Of a DNA stretch of 64,000 nucleotides, positions 1-8,859 are shown one piece after another. Below the pieces are notes generated by a model. That model worked only from the letters and a program-made list of their open reading frames with translations, was not told the DNA's origin and made no database searches. Made by a program: the position numbers and the translations under genes. Every line of letters begins with the position of its first letter. The stretch's first letter is position 1. The DNA is from Acinetobacter pittii (lineage in GTDB: Bacteria > Pseudomonadota > Gammaproteobacteria > Pseudomonadales > Moraxellaceae), in contig NZ_CP139286.1 of assembly GCF_034067285.1 (NCBI RefSeq), forward strand, positions 1,922,001 through 1,986,000, given 5' to 3'.

Positions 1-163
1 TATCCGGATAACGATTAAAGAGACTTCGAGTTAATGCTGAAAAATTAGCAGCAAAATCTTTTACTTTTTCTATTACAGAATCACCTTGAGCCAGCCCCAA
101 CACAATAAATAATGCATTTTCACCGGGAGCACTCGTTACAGGTTGAATTCTCATACATTCCAT
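1..163 (-). CDS. Dyp-type peroxidase, N-terminal fragment (cut by window start)
   Basis: About 54 codons are visible, reading leftward off the window edge. The first ATG is at 163 and a second ATG three codons in at 154 starts MRIQPVTSAPGENALF. The visible part (Q-P-V-T-S-A-P-G-E-N, then a hydrophobic strand, then a helix ending FNRYPD) resembles the start of the ferredoxin-like fold of YfeX-type dye-decolourising peroxidases. These are haem enzymes that oxidise phenolic and dye substrates with H2O2. The distal Asp and proximal His lie outside the window, so the family call rests on the N-terminus only. The frame is open to the edge and shows no sign of damage. Confidence 0.55.
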   Translation of the reverse strand, partial: MECMRIQPVTSAPGENALFIVLGLAQGDSVIEKVKDFAANFSALTRSLFNRYPD

Positions 164-297
164 AAAATATGCCTTTTTAGGTATTTAACCTCGTTAATTT
201 AGCATATTCACTTTCTTTTCATACATACCTTCATAAAATCTAATATTCATAAGAGTTTAAGTAAAATGCCTTAAACTCTTGCTCACATTAACCTTAA

Positions 298-1080
298 TTA
301 ATGTCCGTACTGCTTTTTTAAATATTTTACGATTTGAGCAGATTCAAACATCTTCACTCCCGTATTTGGATCTACCAAATATGGCACTTGCATTTTACCT
401 TGCATAATAGGCAATAGCTTTTCCCTTTTCCCATCTTTTAAAGGTATATATTTCCCTGGTTTTAAGCGAAAAATAGCAGGTCCCATATCTTGCCATCTCT
501 CTTTTGCCACATTATGCAAAATATATGGAAGCTCAAGTTCAGAGAGTAGACTTCTTACAATTCGTGAATACGGACTCGCCTCAAAGCTCCACAACTCAAG
601 TTTTTGCTCAGGCGCAGCTCTATCAACAATTTTTTTATTTATCCAAACTCCACGAGCACCATTTAAGATAGTCCCTGCAACTGCAACATAAGGCATGTTT
701 GGGTAACTCGAAAATTTCTGAGGTGTTTTTCCTGTCTTACCATAGTGTTTAAATAAATGATGAATAATATCTTGTGATTCATATAGCTGATCACCAGTAT
801 TTTCATCAATTAAAAAAGGAAATTGTAATTTGCCGCCTTTTTCTTTTACAACTGATCGATACTTTTTTCCTCCCTTAGGGCATGGATAAATTTCCACATC
901 CAAATTCAAAAGTGTAATCACTTCACGAACGCGACGGCAAAATGGTGAACCTTCAAATTCATATAGCTTTAAAGCTTTTACAGGTTGCTGTGGAAATGCT
1001 GTTCCTGTAACACCTCTACCACCTTCGGCAATTGCAGATATAACTGCTTGAAGTACTTTAATTTGATGAATCACCATCAT
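298..1080 (-). CDS. tandem glutathione S-transferase N-terminal-domain protein
   Basis: The protein (260 aa) holds two thioredoxin-fold GST_N domains in a row, about residues 36-115 and 160-258, with no all-helical GST C-terminal domain. The first has the active-site-like S-P-F-C-R-R at 45-50. The second has S-P-Y-S at 169-172, so the cysteine is replaced by serine. Both domains keep the later cis-Pro region (FPFLIDENTG and VPYLVDPNTG) and the E-S pair of the glutathione gamma-Glu site (YESQDI, FESAQI). A glutathione-dependent thiol or disulfide role is inferred and the substrate is unknown. The ATG at 1080 has AAAGGAA just upstream. rraA ends 21 bp upstream, so the two may be co-transcribed. 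Confidence 0.8.
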   Translation of the reverse strand: MMVIHQIKVLQAVISAIAEGGRGVTGTAFPQQPVKALKLYEFEGSPFCRRVREVITLLNLDVEIYPCPKGGKKYRSVVKEKGGKLQFPFLIDENTGDQLYESQDIIHHLFKHYGKTGKTPQKFSSYPNMPYVAVAGTILNGARGVWINKKIVDRAAPEQKLELWSFEASPYSRIVRSLLSELELPYILHNVAKERWQDMGPAIFRLKPGKYIPLKDGKREKLLPIMQGKMQVPYLVDPNTGVKMFESAQIVKYLKKQYGH

Positions 1081-1101
1081 GCGTTCCTTTGTATGAGAGA
1101 A

Positions 1102-1608
1102 TTAGACTAATTTTTCTTTTGCAATCACAATTCCATTATTATCCGCATAGATAAAATCACCAGATTGAATTGTGACTCCACCAAAATACAAAGGAATATC
1201 TACTTCACCAATGCCTTTACGATTACTTTTTTGGGGAATTGCAGCCAATGCATGTACGCCTAAATCCAAAGTTGCAAGTGCATCAACATCACGTACACAA
1301 CCGTAAATCACCACACCATTCCAATTATTTTTAACCGCTGATTCAGCAATCATGTCACCCATAAGCGCACAACGCATAGAGGCGCCACCATCTACCACTA
1401 ATACTTTATCTGTACCATCTGTTGCTAATAACTCTTTTACTCGTGAGTTATCTTCAAAGCACTTTACGGTTACAACCTGCCCTCCAAATGTTTTACGCGC
1501 CCCATAACTTTGAAAGAACTTTCCATCCATCGATGGAATTACGACCTGCAAGTTTTTTTCAGGGTTATCATCTAATAAATCACAAGTTACAAATGGTATT
1601 GTCGACAC
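1102..1608 (-). CDS. rraA: ribonuclease E activity regulator RraA
   Basis: At 168 aa this has the length and fold signature of the RraA/HMG-aldolase family: VVDGGASMRCALMGD near residue 74, then NWNGVVIYGCVRDVDAL. Enterobacterial RraA binds and inhibits RNase E. Close relatives act as 4-hydroxy-4-methyl-2-oxoglutarate aldolases using the G-x-x-R-D motif, which is present here (G-C-V-R-D), so aldolase activity cannot be excluded. Translation begins at GTG (1608), preceded by GGAG at 8 bp. The SDR-like gene ends 15 bp below, on the same strand. Confidence 0.85.
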   Translation of the reverse strand: MSTIPFVTCDLLDDNPEKNLQVVIPSMDGKFFQSYGARKTFGGQVVTVKCFEDNSRVKELLATDGTDKVLVVDGGASMRCALMGDMIAESAVKNNWNGVVIYGCVRDVDALATLDLGVHALAAIPQKSNRKGIGEVDIPLYFGGVTIQSGDFIYADNNGIVIAKEKLV

Positions 1609-1623
1609 TTAAATACTCCATTA

Positions 1624-2286
1624 TCACGTTTGTTGTATGTTCAGATTATCATATCGTTTAAAAGCTTCAATTTGCGTTAGCGCCGCTATGACCATCGTAT
1701 GGGCCAATTGCTCTGCAGTTACAGGCTTATATTTGAATGGTTTTTGTAATTTATTCTCAATAAACTTAAAAAGACTTTGCCCTATGTCTTCAATAAACCG
1801 GACATCACTACGTTTACCAATCAGTAAAGACGGTCTAAAAATAGATAATTTTTCGATTTCTAAACTTTCAATATAATCTTCTAACTGTCCTTTCACTTTA
1901 TTATAGAAAATTAGAGAATTTGCATTTGCGCCAAGAGCACTCACAAGCAGTAAATGAATGTGCTTGTCTTGCACTAGGTCTGCTAAATGAGCATTGATTT
2001 CATAATCCACAGCGTAAAAGGCCTGTTTTGAACCAGCGACTTTTAATGTTGTTCCTAAACAGCTAAATGCATGAGTATGTCCACTCACATCTTCGTCATT
2101 GAGCAATAAAAAATCTTCTATAACGAGTTGAGTAACTTTTTTATATGTATTAAGTAGTTGTGATTCTTTTCTCACGACTACTGTAATCTCTTCAAATTCG
2201 GGTGTTTGCTCAAGCTGTTCAACAAGAGCTAAACCCACAAGTCCAGTAGCACCTATCACAATTGCTTTTTTAGCACTTATAGTCAT
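1624..2286 (-). CDS. NAD(P)-binding SDR-like protein (TIP30/HTATIP2-type)
   Basis: The 220-aa protein opens with a Rossmann nucleotide-binding strand-loop-helix (AIVIGATGLVGLALVEQL, residues 8-25). It continues with a SCLGTT segment and LLVSALGANANS followed by Y-N-K-V-K-G, the atypical short-chain dehydrogenase arrangement of the TIP30/HTATIP2 group. Later FRPSLLIGKR matches the family's R-P-x-x-L-x-G region. The substrate is unknown. A GGAT-type ribosome site precedes the ATG. It lies first in a leftward run with rraA and the GST-like gene. Confidence 0.72.
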   Translation of the reverse strand: MTISAKKAIVIGATGLVGLALVEQLEQTPEFEEITVVVRKESQLLNTYKKVTQLVIEDFLLLNDEDVSGHTHAFSCLGTTLKVAGSKQAFYAVDYEINAHLADLVQDKHIHLLLVSALGANANSLIFYNKVKGQLEDYIESLEIEKLSIFRPSLLIGKRSDVRFIEDIGQSLFKFIENKLQKPFKYKPVTAEQLAHTMVIAALTQIEAFKRYDNLNIQQT

Positions 2287-2377
2287 TTTTTATCCAACCC
2301 TCTTTAAGTTTGTATCAAATTTAACCTTTTCTTACCGTTTTAGCAGCCCCTAAAACCGCTTAAAATGCTCGCAAGGC

Positions 2378-2406
2378 TTGACTTCACGGTGTTGATTCAT
2401 CACAAT
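2378..2406 (+). promoter_or_regulatory. candidate sigma-70 promoter for rpsT
   Basis: TTGACT at 2378-2383 is followed after 17 bp by CACAAT at 2401-2406, which matches 4 of 6 consensus -10 bases. This would give a leader of about 85 nt before the GTG start of rpsT. The assignment is by eye only. Confidence 0.45.
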
Positions 2407-2498
2407 ATGGCACTTGTTTACGGGCTGGTGATGGTTACATCAGTTTACTGAATTGACCACAGCCCGCCCAGACCAACTTATTTTCAAGGAGTGCAAGA

Positions 2499-2765
2499 GT
2501 GGCAAACTCTGCTCAAGCTAAAAAACGTGCGCGCCAAAACGTTACAGCGCGTAAACACAACGCAAGCTTGCGTTCTATGGTTCGTACCTACATCAAACGT
2601 ACTTTAAGTGCAATCGCTGGTGGTGATTATGCTGTTGCTACAGAAGCTTACAAAAAAGCTGTACCTGTAATCGACCGCATGGCTGATAAAGGCATCATCC
2701 ACAAAAATAAAGCTGCTCGTCATAAGAGCCGTTTAAATGCTCAAGTTAAAGCGTTAGCTAACTAA
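2499..2765 (+). CDS. rpsT: 30S ribosomal protein S20
   Basis: This is a basic 88-aa protein beginning [14 protein letters not shown], the standard S20 opening, and ending in a lysine/arginine-rich helical hairpin ([19 protein letters not shown]). S20 binds 16S rRNA helices 9 and 44 in the small subunit. The start codon is GTG at 2499 with AAGGAG upstream. In E. coli the weak UUG start of rpsT takes part in autoregulation, so the non-AUG start here may do the same (inference). The gene is monocistronic, with a terminator directly after it. Confidence 0.97.
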   Translation: MANSAQAKKRARQNVTARKHNASLRSMVRTYIKRTLSAIAGGDYAVATEAYKKAVPVIDRMADKGIIHKNKAARHKSRLNAQVKALAN

Positions 2766-2776
2766 TTTGAACATGT

Positions 2777-2802
2777 AAAAAAAGCCCAATAGGGCTTTTT
2801 TT
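2777..2802. terminator. bidirectional terminator between rpsT and histidine phosphatase
   Basis: A run of seven A and GCCC pairs with GGGC and seven T across an AATA tetraloop. The A and T tracts on each side let it act for both convergent genes. Confidence 0.85.
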
Positions 2803-2822
2803 ATTATCTATCGTTTTTGAGC

Positions 2823-3557
2823 TTATAGTACTTTATGAAATTTAGCCACATTCAGTTCGTAGGCCTTTCCTCTCCAAATCCACTTTAATTTACAATTTGG
2901 AAACTCTTCACCTTCAAACCATACAAATAACCCTTCCATCATTTCAGGCCAGTCTTCTTTCTTAATTTTATTCTCACCTGAAATTACAGCAACAATTGCA
3001 GCAATAATCGTGTCATGACTGACGGCTAAACTAAGGCCACCTTGGGTTTTAGGATGAGTTCGGTAAATAAGCTCTAGTACATCTAAAACCCCAGTAATCG
3101 GATGTTTCATGCCAGGCAATGCATTATTTACAAAACTATTAATAAAACCTAACGCACCTTGCTTTTTGAAATAAGGAGCTGCTTGTTTTATATCCAAAAC
3201 AAAACTACCTGGTTCAACAAGTAGACCTTGCTCAATAATTTCAATCGTATGTGTATTAGATTGAGGGTTTACATCGTCAGCCCCTTCAATCATGAGCGCA
3301 GCCGTATCGACACAGCGTTGTATTGGACTTGAAATACAATGCTGAATAACACGATCTGTATTTTTAATTAAATAATTACCCCATGCCTGTGCAAGCTCAC
3401 GCCCCTGAGGAGTAAGTTGGAGATCATATCCAGCCAAGCCCTGCCCATCTACAAGTTCTCTTAAAGAATGGCGCGTAAATAAGGTTACAGGAGTTGAAGC
3501 ATCGGGCAATAAATCAATTGCTTCAAACATACTTTTAGGCAATAAATCGAGTGCCAT
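2823..3557 (-). CDS. histidine phosphatase family protein
   Basis: The protein (244 aa from the ATG at 3557) has the phosphohistidine motif as R-H-S (29-31) after the strand VTLFT. It also has a phosphate-pocket arginine in ISSPIQRC (R81) and a second motif SHDTII (H181-D182). An H-D pair late in the chain is typical of branch-2 (acid phosphatase-like) members, while the size is closer to branch 1. The usual third residue of the RHG motif is Ser here. The substrate is unknown. An in-frame TTG at 3581 would add eight lysine-rich residues, but no good ribosome site supports it. The gene converges on rpsT. Confidence 0.7.
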   Translation of the reverse strand: MALDLLPKSMFEAIDLLPDASTPVTLFTRHSLRELVDGQGLAGYDLQLTPQGRELAQAWGNYLIKNTDRVIQHCISSPIQRCVDTAALMIEGADDVNPQSNTHTIEIIEQGLLVEPGSFVLDIKQAAPYFKKQGALGFINSFVNNALPGMKHPITGVLDVLELIYRTHPKTQGGLSLAVSHDTIIAAIVAVISGENKIKKEDWPEMMEGLFVWFEGEEFPNCKLKWIWRGKAYELNVAKFHKVL

Positions 3558-3614
3558 TTTTATCTTGTCATCTTTTTTCAATACTTTGCCACTATAACAT
3601 GTCTGGCATAACTC

Positions 3615-4472
3615 TCAATCTATAACACCTGATTGGGCTAAAGCTTCAAATGCTATTTTTTTACTTTCCTCATCACGAAAAGCGATAAAGCCCTTATTTA
3701 AAACCGTGTTTCTTTGGTTATATTCAAAAGGCTTACCATCCAGAGTAAGTAAGCCGCCACCTATACTTTCTAATAGTCCTTGACCTGAACTTGTGTCCCA
3801 TTCAGAAGTGGGATGGAAGCGTGGATAAATATCTATTTCACCTTCTAGCATCATACAAAATTTGTAGGCACTCCCAGCTTCTCGTCGAATAATGCGATGT
3901 TCTTTTTCAATAGGTTGAATAAATTTTTGGTATTTTGGATTTTTACTACCGTGACTAAGTCCTATTTGTATAGGTGTATCTAACGAAGTTGAATTGACCT
4001 GATATTGATACCATTGTTTTTGGCTAAAATTATATTTAAAAGGTAAATCTTGCAGATATCCTAAGTACACCACTTGTTCGCATGGCACAGCAATAACCGA
4101 AAAAACGGTTTCTTTACCCTTAATCAGGCTTAAATTAATCGTAAACTCATCACGTTCATGTATAAATTCTTTGGTTCCATCGAGTGGGTCTAACATCCAA
4201 CAAGTAGACCATTCATGTCGAGCACTATAATCACTTTCTTCAGACAATACAGGCAACTCTGGAGTAATCTCTGCAAGATGTTTTAGTAAAAATCTATTTA
4301 CCTTTAGATCTGCTTGGGTTACAGGTGAATCATCTTGTTTTTCATGAATAGTAAACTCATAACCCGCAGAATAGTTTTGATATTCTTCTAATAAAATTTG
4401 GCTCGCCTGTTCCAAAATAGGCAGAAGTTGATTAATTAAGTTATCTTGTGGGCGTGTAGTTGTTATAAACAT
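3615..4472 (-). CDS. cysQ: 3'(2'),5'-bisphosphate nucleotidase CysQ
   Basis: An inositol-monophosphatase-fold protein of 285 aa. It carries the metal-binding signatures S-E-E-S (77-80) and D-P-L-D-G-T (95-100) and a late S-E-W-D-T-S motif. CysQ dephosphorylates 3'-phosphoadenosine 5'-phosphate, a by-product of sulfate assimilation, to AMP. The EFTINLSLI segment after the D-P-L-D-G-T motif and the W-D-T-S-x-G-Q variant favour CysQ over SuhB. It is separated by 57 bp from the histidine phosphatase on the same strand. The ATG at 4472 has only a weak ribosome site. Confidence 0.87.
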   Translation of the reverse strand: MFITTTRPQDNLINQLLPILEQASQILLEEYQNYSAGYEFTIHEKQDDSPVTQADLKVNRFLLKHLAEITPELPVLSEESDYSARHEWSTCWMLDPLDGTKEFIHERDEFTINLSLIKGKETVFSVIAVPCEQVVYLGYLQDLPFKYNFSQKQWYQYQVNSTSLDTPIQIGLSHGSKNPKYQKFIQPIEKEHRIIRREAGSAYKFCMMLEGEIDIYPRFHPTSEWDTSSGQGLLESIGGGLLTLDGKPFEYNQRNTVLNKGFIAFRDEESKKIAFEALAQSGVID

Positions 4473-4769
4473 AAATATGCTCGATATAGTTTCAATTCTA
4501 TTATAGGTGAATTATGAACAATTCAATATTCGCCAACAGTTTGATTTACTAAAATAGTAATCTATCTTAATCATTAGGCGAGCACTGCTTTGAGCGTACG
4601 CTATATAGTTAATATGAATAATTATAATGTTTATAAAAGCTTTTATTCCGTACAAAAAACAATCTATAAGTTATGAAAAATAAACAACTTAAACCAGATT
4701 TATCCATTTCCTTTTCATATATTTCTTGGTATGTTCAAAGACACAATAACAAGATGGAAGAAAGTGCAC
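4473..4769. other. intergenic region between divergent cysQ and an orphan gene
   Basis: 297 bp of A+T-rich sequence presumably holding both promoters. A perfect 10-bp palindrome, AGCGTACGCT, lies at 4593-4602 and stands out as the only G+C-rich patch. I see no open frame with a ribosome site. Confidence 0.4.
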
Positions 4770-5138
4770 ATGATGCTATATGGATATCATTTCTCTACAA
4801 TAGAACATAACTGGGAAGACCTTAAGCCCTTAACTGAGTTTCTACAAACCTTTGCAGATGATGATGGTGACGTCTCTCAACGAGATAAAGAATCACTTAA
4901 AGAAATCATAGCGAAATCTGATACAGCCTTGGCTTTAGCTAGAGAAATGGGTTGGGATGGGAGTTATACAGGTTGTCCTTATCTATTCTGGTTACCAAGT
5001 AAAAATAGCCAATCTTTTGAATATGGCTTCGTATTTAAACAGACCTCAGATAATACGACTTTTGTGATTTCGCCTATTGAATTGACCTATTTGGCTGAAG
5101 ATTCTGAAGTACAAACATTAAGTAAAAATATTGAATAA
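4770..5138 (+). CDS. hypothetical protein, no recognised family
   Basis: A small acidic protein, 122 aa from the ATG at 4770, which has GGAAGAAAG nine bases upstream. An earlier in-frame ATG at 4731 lacks a ribosome site. The sequence has a Trp-rich N-terminus (MMLYGYHFSTIEHNWEDL), an acidic patch (FADDDGDVSQRDKESL), a central G-W-D-G-S-Y-T-G-C-P-Y-L-F-W-L-P stretch, and no signal peptide or membrane segment. I do not recognise it. It stands alone between cysQ and the SRAP gene and is followed by a perfect 12-bp hairpin. The mix of acidity and aromatic residues would suit a protein-binding or immunity-like role, but that is a guess. Confidence 0.6.
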   Translation: MMLYGYHFSTIEHNWEDLKPLTEFLQTFADDDGDVSQRDKESLKEIIAKSDTALALAREMGWDGSYTGCPYLFWLPSKNSQSFEYGFVFKQTSDNTTFVISPIELTYLAEDSEVQTLSKNIE

Positions 5139-5144
5139 AACATA

Positions 5145-5178
5145 GAGGTTATTGATTCAAATTGAGATCAATAACCTC
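5145..5178. terminator. perfect 12-bp hairpin after the orphan gene
   Basis: GAGGTTATTGAT (5145-5156) is exactly complementary to ATCAATAACCTC (5167-5178) across a 10-nt loop. It lies between two convergent genes. The T-tracts on either side are short, so termination is likely but not certain. Confidence 0.6.
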
Positions 5179-5196
5179 CTCTTAGTTTTAAGTAAG

Positions 5197-5856
5197 TTAG
5201 TCAAACATACTTAACTGTGGTGTAGGTTTTATAATTTTTTCTTTTGGTACATGAGAGCATTCAAATTCTTCGACGGGAAAGCCCTCAATAAAACTTGAAA
5301 TGTCAGGCGATTCTAAACTTAACCACTCTTCCAAACGATCATGTGGAATTACAATCACTGATCGTTTAACGTCACCTGGTTCGTGAAAGTCTTTCATCAT
5401 TGGATGGTCTATAGCGTCCATGGTCAACATGCTTGCAGAACGAATAATCGTTTCATTTATTTTGCAAATTTCATAAATTGCTGCAATAAAAAAAGCTTGC
5501 CCATCTTTACGGCGCACACCCCACCGCTCTGGCTTATCATTTATATATTTACTTTCATAAAACTCGGTCACTGGAATCACACCGAACTTACATTTAAGCG
5601 CAGCTTCTTGAAAACTCGGTTTTTGGAAGATTGTTTCATGACGAGCGTTATAAGTATGTTTTGCTATATTGGTAGCTTCAGCCCATTTTGGAACCAATCC
5701 AAACATCACTTCACGCCATTCAAGGCCTTGCGATGATTTAAATAATAATGGCATTGTTCCAGCAGGATAAACCTCTTCGGCATAGCTAAAGCCAACTTCA
5801 GGTAACTGAAGTTGCTGCAATTGAGCAAGCGTTAAAGGTTTAAAGTTAGCGCACAT
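5197..5856 (-). CDS. SOS response-associated peptidase (YedK/HMCES family)
   Basis: The 219-aa protein starts M-C-A-N-F, leaving the catalytic Cys2 at the mature N-terminus once Met is removed. The family's Y-N-A-R-H-E-T (YNARHET near residue 70) and V-T-E-F-Y-E motifs are present, with a later H-P-M-M segment in the usual catalytic His position. YedK/HMCES proteins form a thiazolidine crosslink with abasic sites in single-stranded DNA and so protect stalled forks. No convincing LexA-type box is visible upstream, but Acinetobacter SOS control is atypical. The gene is monocistronic. Confidence 0.9.
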   Translation of the reverse strand: MCANFKPLTLAQLQQLQLPEVGFSYAEEVYPAGTMPLLFKSSQGLEWREVMFGLVPKWAEATNIAKHTYNARHETIFQKPSFQEAALKCKFGVIPVTEFYESKYINDKPERWGVRRKDGQAFFIAAIYEICKINETIIRSASMLTMDAIDHPMMKDFHEPGDVKRSVIVIPHDRLEEWLSLESPDISSFIEGFPVEEFECSHVPKEKIIKPTPQLSMFD

Positions 5857-5923
5857 AGCAAGAATAAAATACTCTATATTTACTTTTTATATTTTATAAG
5901 CATTTGCCCTATAAACCAAATAA

Positions 5924-5945
5924 AAAGGCACTAGAAAGTGCCTTT
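5924..5945 (-). terminator. terminator of the peptide ABC transporter operon
   Basis: AAAGGCAC pairs with GTGCCTTT across a 6-nt loop. On the minus strand it is followed by a five-base T run, 19 bp past the ATPase stop codon. Confidence 0.8.
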
Positions 5946-5963
5946 AACGACATAACTTTACGC

Positions 5964-7697
5964 TTATGAGATGTGCTGAATTCCTTGAGGAATGGCCTGC
6001 AATAATCGTTTAGTATAGTCATGTTGAGGATGTGCATAGAGCTCATCTGAGTTAGCGATTTCAACAACCTCACCATGATTCATAACCATCACCTGATCAG
6101 AGATGTATTTCACAACCGATAAGTCATGTGAAATAAAGATATAACTAAGCCCAAACTCATCTTGTAAGTCTTGTAATAAGTTTAGTACTTGTGCTTGAAC
6201 TGAAACATCCAAGGCCGAAACCGATTCATCACAAATCAAAATTTCAGGCTTTAGCGTTAAACACCGTGCAATGGCAATACGTTGGCGTTGCCCACCCGAG
6301 AACTCATGCGGGTAACGATAATAAGCTTGCTCAGGTAAATTGACTCGCTCAAGCAGTCCAAGGGCAATCTGTTTACGTTCCGCATCATCTTTACCAATAC
6401 CATGAATTTGCATAGGCTCTAATAATATCTGCCCAATGGTAAAACGTGGATTAAGAGAGGCATATGGGTTTTGAAAAATGATCTGAATCTTTCGTTGATA
6501 TTTAGCAAACTCTTTTTCAGTTAATGAAAGAATATCTTTACCTTCGATGAAAGCTTGCCCTCCAGAGGCTTGATGTAAGCGCATGAGTAACAACCCAACG
6601 GTCGTTTTACCTGAACCTGACTCACCGACTAAACCTAAAGTTTTTCCTTTAGCAAGTTTAAAAGAAACTCCTTTAACAGCCTGAAACTCTTCTTTGCCAA
6701 ATAGACCTTTACGACTATAAAAGCTTTTTTTCAGATCTTTTACTTCTAAGATGATTTGCTCATCGCCATTTAAACCCCGTTTACGCTGGGGAATTCCTGA
6801 AACGTCAAAACTTTGTTCGACCAATATATTGTCTTCTTGACGCATAAAATCGCTGGTAACAGGCAAACGATAAGGCCGTTGTGACATTTGCGGACGACAA
6901 TAAAGTAATGCTCGAGTATATACATCTTTAGGCTGTTCTAAAACCTGTTCAGCCACGCCTTGCTCTCTAATCTCGCCATGACGCATCACAATAACTTTAT
7001 CTGCAATTTCACCGACCAATGCCAAATCGTGAGTAATAAAAAGCATCGACATTTGACGGCGCTTACGCAATGACTCGAGTAAATCAATAATCTGTTTTTG
7101 GATCGTGACATCAAGTGCTGTAGTCGGTTCATCCGCAATCAGCAGTTTAGGCTCACACGCAATCGCCATAGCAATCATGACACGTTGCTGCTGACCACCC
7201 GAAAGTTGATTTGGATAGGCATCAATTTTAGTTTCAGGTGAAGGAATACCTACTTCTTTAAGTAATTCTAAAACGCGTTGTCGGGCCTGTTTACGGCTCA
7301 ACCCCATATGCAAACACAACACTTCTGCAATTTGATTGCCAACCGTAAAAACAGGATTTAATGATGACATCGGCTCCTGAAAAATCATGGCAATATCTTT
7401 GCCACAAATTTTACGCATCTCTGTACGAGATAAGCTGAGCAAATCTTTGCCTTCAAATATAATTTTACTTTGCTCATCAATTTTACTCTGACCTACAGGC
7501 AGTAAGCCCATAGTTGCCAAAGAAGTAACTGATTTGCCGCTACCCGACTCACCTACTAAAGCAACCGTGGTGTTTGCAGGAATATCAAAGCTAATTCCCT
7601 TCACGGTTTCAATATATTGTTTATCTTCACCTTTAAAACTCACTCGTAAATTTTTAACATGCAGCAACGGCGCATTCTGATTTTCTTGTTCTGACAT
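5964..7697 (-). CDS. peptide ABC transporter, fused double ATPase (OppDF/YejF-like)
   Basis: The protein (577 aa) contains two complete ABC ATPase domains. The first has Walker A G-E-S-G-S-G-K-S at 49-56, signature LSGGQ at 165-169 and Walker B LLIADE at 185-190. The second has Walker A G-E-S-G-S-G-K-T at 358-365 followed by FSGGQRQR and LICDE. Each is followed by the oligopeptide-type C-terminal extension (YTRALL, YTKRLL). A fused OppD-OppF layout is typical of YejF and GsiA. It powers peptide import through the two permeases encoded just upstream (12 bp gap). GAGGAAAT precedes the ATG. It is the last gene of the leftward operon. Confidence 0.93.
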   Translation of the reverse strand: MSEQENQNAPLLHVKNLRVSFKGEDKQYIETVKGISFDIPANTTVALVGESGSGKSVTSLATMGLLPVGQSKIDEQSKIIFEGKDLLSLSRTEMRKICGKDIAMIFQEPMSSLNPVFTVGNQIAEVLCLHMGLSRKQARQRVLELLKEVGIPSPETKIDAYPNQLSGGQQQRVMIAMAIACEPKLLIADEPTTALDVTIQKQIIDLLESLRKRRQMSMLFITHDLALVGEIADKVIVMRHGEIREQGVAEQVLEQPKDVYTRALLYCRPQMSQRPYRLPVTSDFMRQEDNILVEQSFDVSGIPQRKRGLNGDEQIILEVKDLKKSFYSRKGLFGKEEFQAVKGVSFKLAKGKTLGLVGESGSGKTTVGLLLMRLHQASGGQAFIEGKDILSLTEKEFAKYQRKIQIIFQNPYASLNPRFTIGQILLEPMQIHGIGKDDAERKQIALGLLERVNLPEQAYYRYPHEFSGGQRQRIAIARCLTLKPEILICDESVSALDVSVQAQVLNLLQDLQDEFGLSYIFISHDLSVVKYISDQVMVMNHGEVVEIANSDELYAHPQHDYTKRLLQAIPQGIQHIS

Positions 7698-7709
7698 TAG
7701 GATTTCCTC

Positions 7710-8852
7710 TTATTTTAGTTTTGGATCTAATGCATCACGAAGTGCATCAGTAAACATTGAAAATGCCGTTACCAAAACAGCCATCGCAACAGAAGCTGCG
7801 ACAAGCTGCCACCACTTACCTAAAAGAAGTTCACTTTGTGCTTCATTTAACATGCTCCCCCAAGACACTACACCTACTGGCACACCAAAACCTAAGAAAC
7901 TCAAGATGACCTCAGATTTAATGAAAGACACCACCAGAATTGACATTTGGACCAAAGCGATATGGCTGACATTAGGAAAAATATGAATGAACATACGGCG
8001 GAAGTGTCCAACGCCAATTGCCTTAGCAGCAAGAACGTACTCACGTGCAGTATGTTTCATATATTCGGCACGTATTAAACGATAAACACCCGTCCAGCCC
8101 GTTAAACCTAAAATCAGAACAATAGATAAAATGCCTTTTTGTTGAAGTACAGCAGCAATAGCGAGAACTAATAATAAATATGGAATTGAGGTAAAAATGT
8201 TATAAAACCAGTTGAGAATATCATCCACCCAACCACCGAAATATCCAGAAATTGCGCCTAAAAGTGTACCGATGCCTACCGCAAGTAAAGCGGATATCAC
8301 CCCAACAATGATTGATGTTTCAGCACCTTTAATAGTCTTTTTAAGGACGTCTTGTCCCCATTTGTCAGCTCCAAATATAAGTGTGCTTTTAAGTTCACTT
8401 TGCTGATCAAGTAAATGTCCACCAAGTTGCTGATCAATGGCCTTCATATCATCAGCTAATGGATCTACAACACCATAATAATTAATCGCGCTGTCGGAGC
8501 TCTTCTCTTGTTTAATTTCAGCCTTAAGTTGATGAATTACATCTTTTAAGGGATCGACAGGATTTTCTGGTAATTCCTCATCAACCACCGCAGCATTTTG
8601 CCCTGCACCTGTTGTCTTGTCTGCGCCTATAAATGTAGGTGGTGCATAACTTACTGCAACCTCTTTATTCCAGTCAGATGCAATCACACCTGTCATTGAT
8701 AGAACCAGAATAATAAAATAAAACAATACAATCACTAGCGATGACATTGCGATCTTGTCGGCCCGAAGACGTCGCATGGCAAGTTTCCACAGGCCAGATG
8801 AATGAGCTTCCGCTTTTGTTTGTTGTTTTCTTTTTGATAAAACGCTCAGCAT
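7710..8852 (-). CDS. peptide ABC transporter permease (DppC/YejE-like) with long periplasmic loop
   Basis: A 380-aa inner-membrane permease. After a basic N-terminus and TM1 (about 36-57) comes an unusually long loop, about 61-178, before the five remaining helices. The loop includes acidic and Lys-rich segments and ends with F-G-A-D-K-W-G-Q-D-V (160-169), the counterpart of the family's G-T-D-x-x-G-R-D-V. The EAA cytoplasmic loop is seen as EYVLAAKAIGVGHFRRMF near residue 270. DppC proteins are usually near 300 aa, so roughly 80 residues are extra. The gene lies 7 bp after the partner permease, with AGGTGG before the ATG. Confidence 0.92.
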   Translation of the reverse strand: MLSVLSKRKQQTKAEAHSSGLWKLAMRRLRADKIAMSSLVIVLFYFIILVLSMTGVIASDWNKEVAVSYAPPTFIGADKTTGAGQNAAVVDEELPENPVDPLKDVIHQLKAEIKQEKSSDSAINYYGVVDPLADDMKAIDQQLGGHLLDQQSELKSTLIFGADKWGQDVLKKTIKGAETSIIVGVISALLAVGIGTLLGAISGYFGGWVDDILNWFYNIFTSIPYLLLVLAIAAVLQQKGILSIVLILGLTGWTGVYRLIRAEYMKHTAREYVLAAKAIGVGHFRRMFIHIFPNVSHIALVQMSILVVSFIKSEVILSFLGFGVPVGVVSWGSMLNEAQSELLLGKWWQLVAASVAMAVLVTAFSMFTDALRDALDPKLK

Positions 8853-8859
8853 AGCCCAC

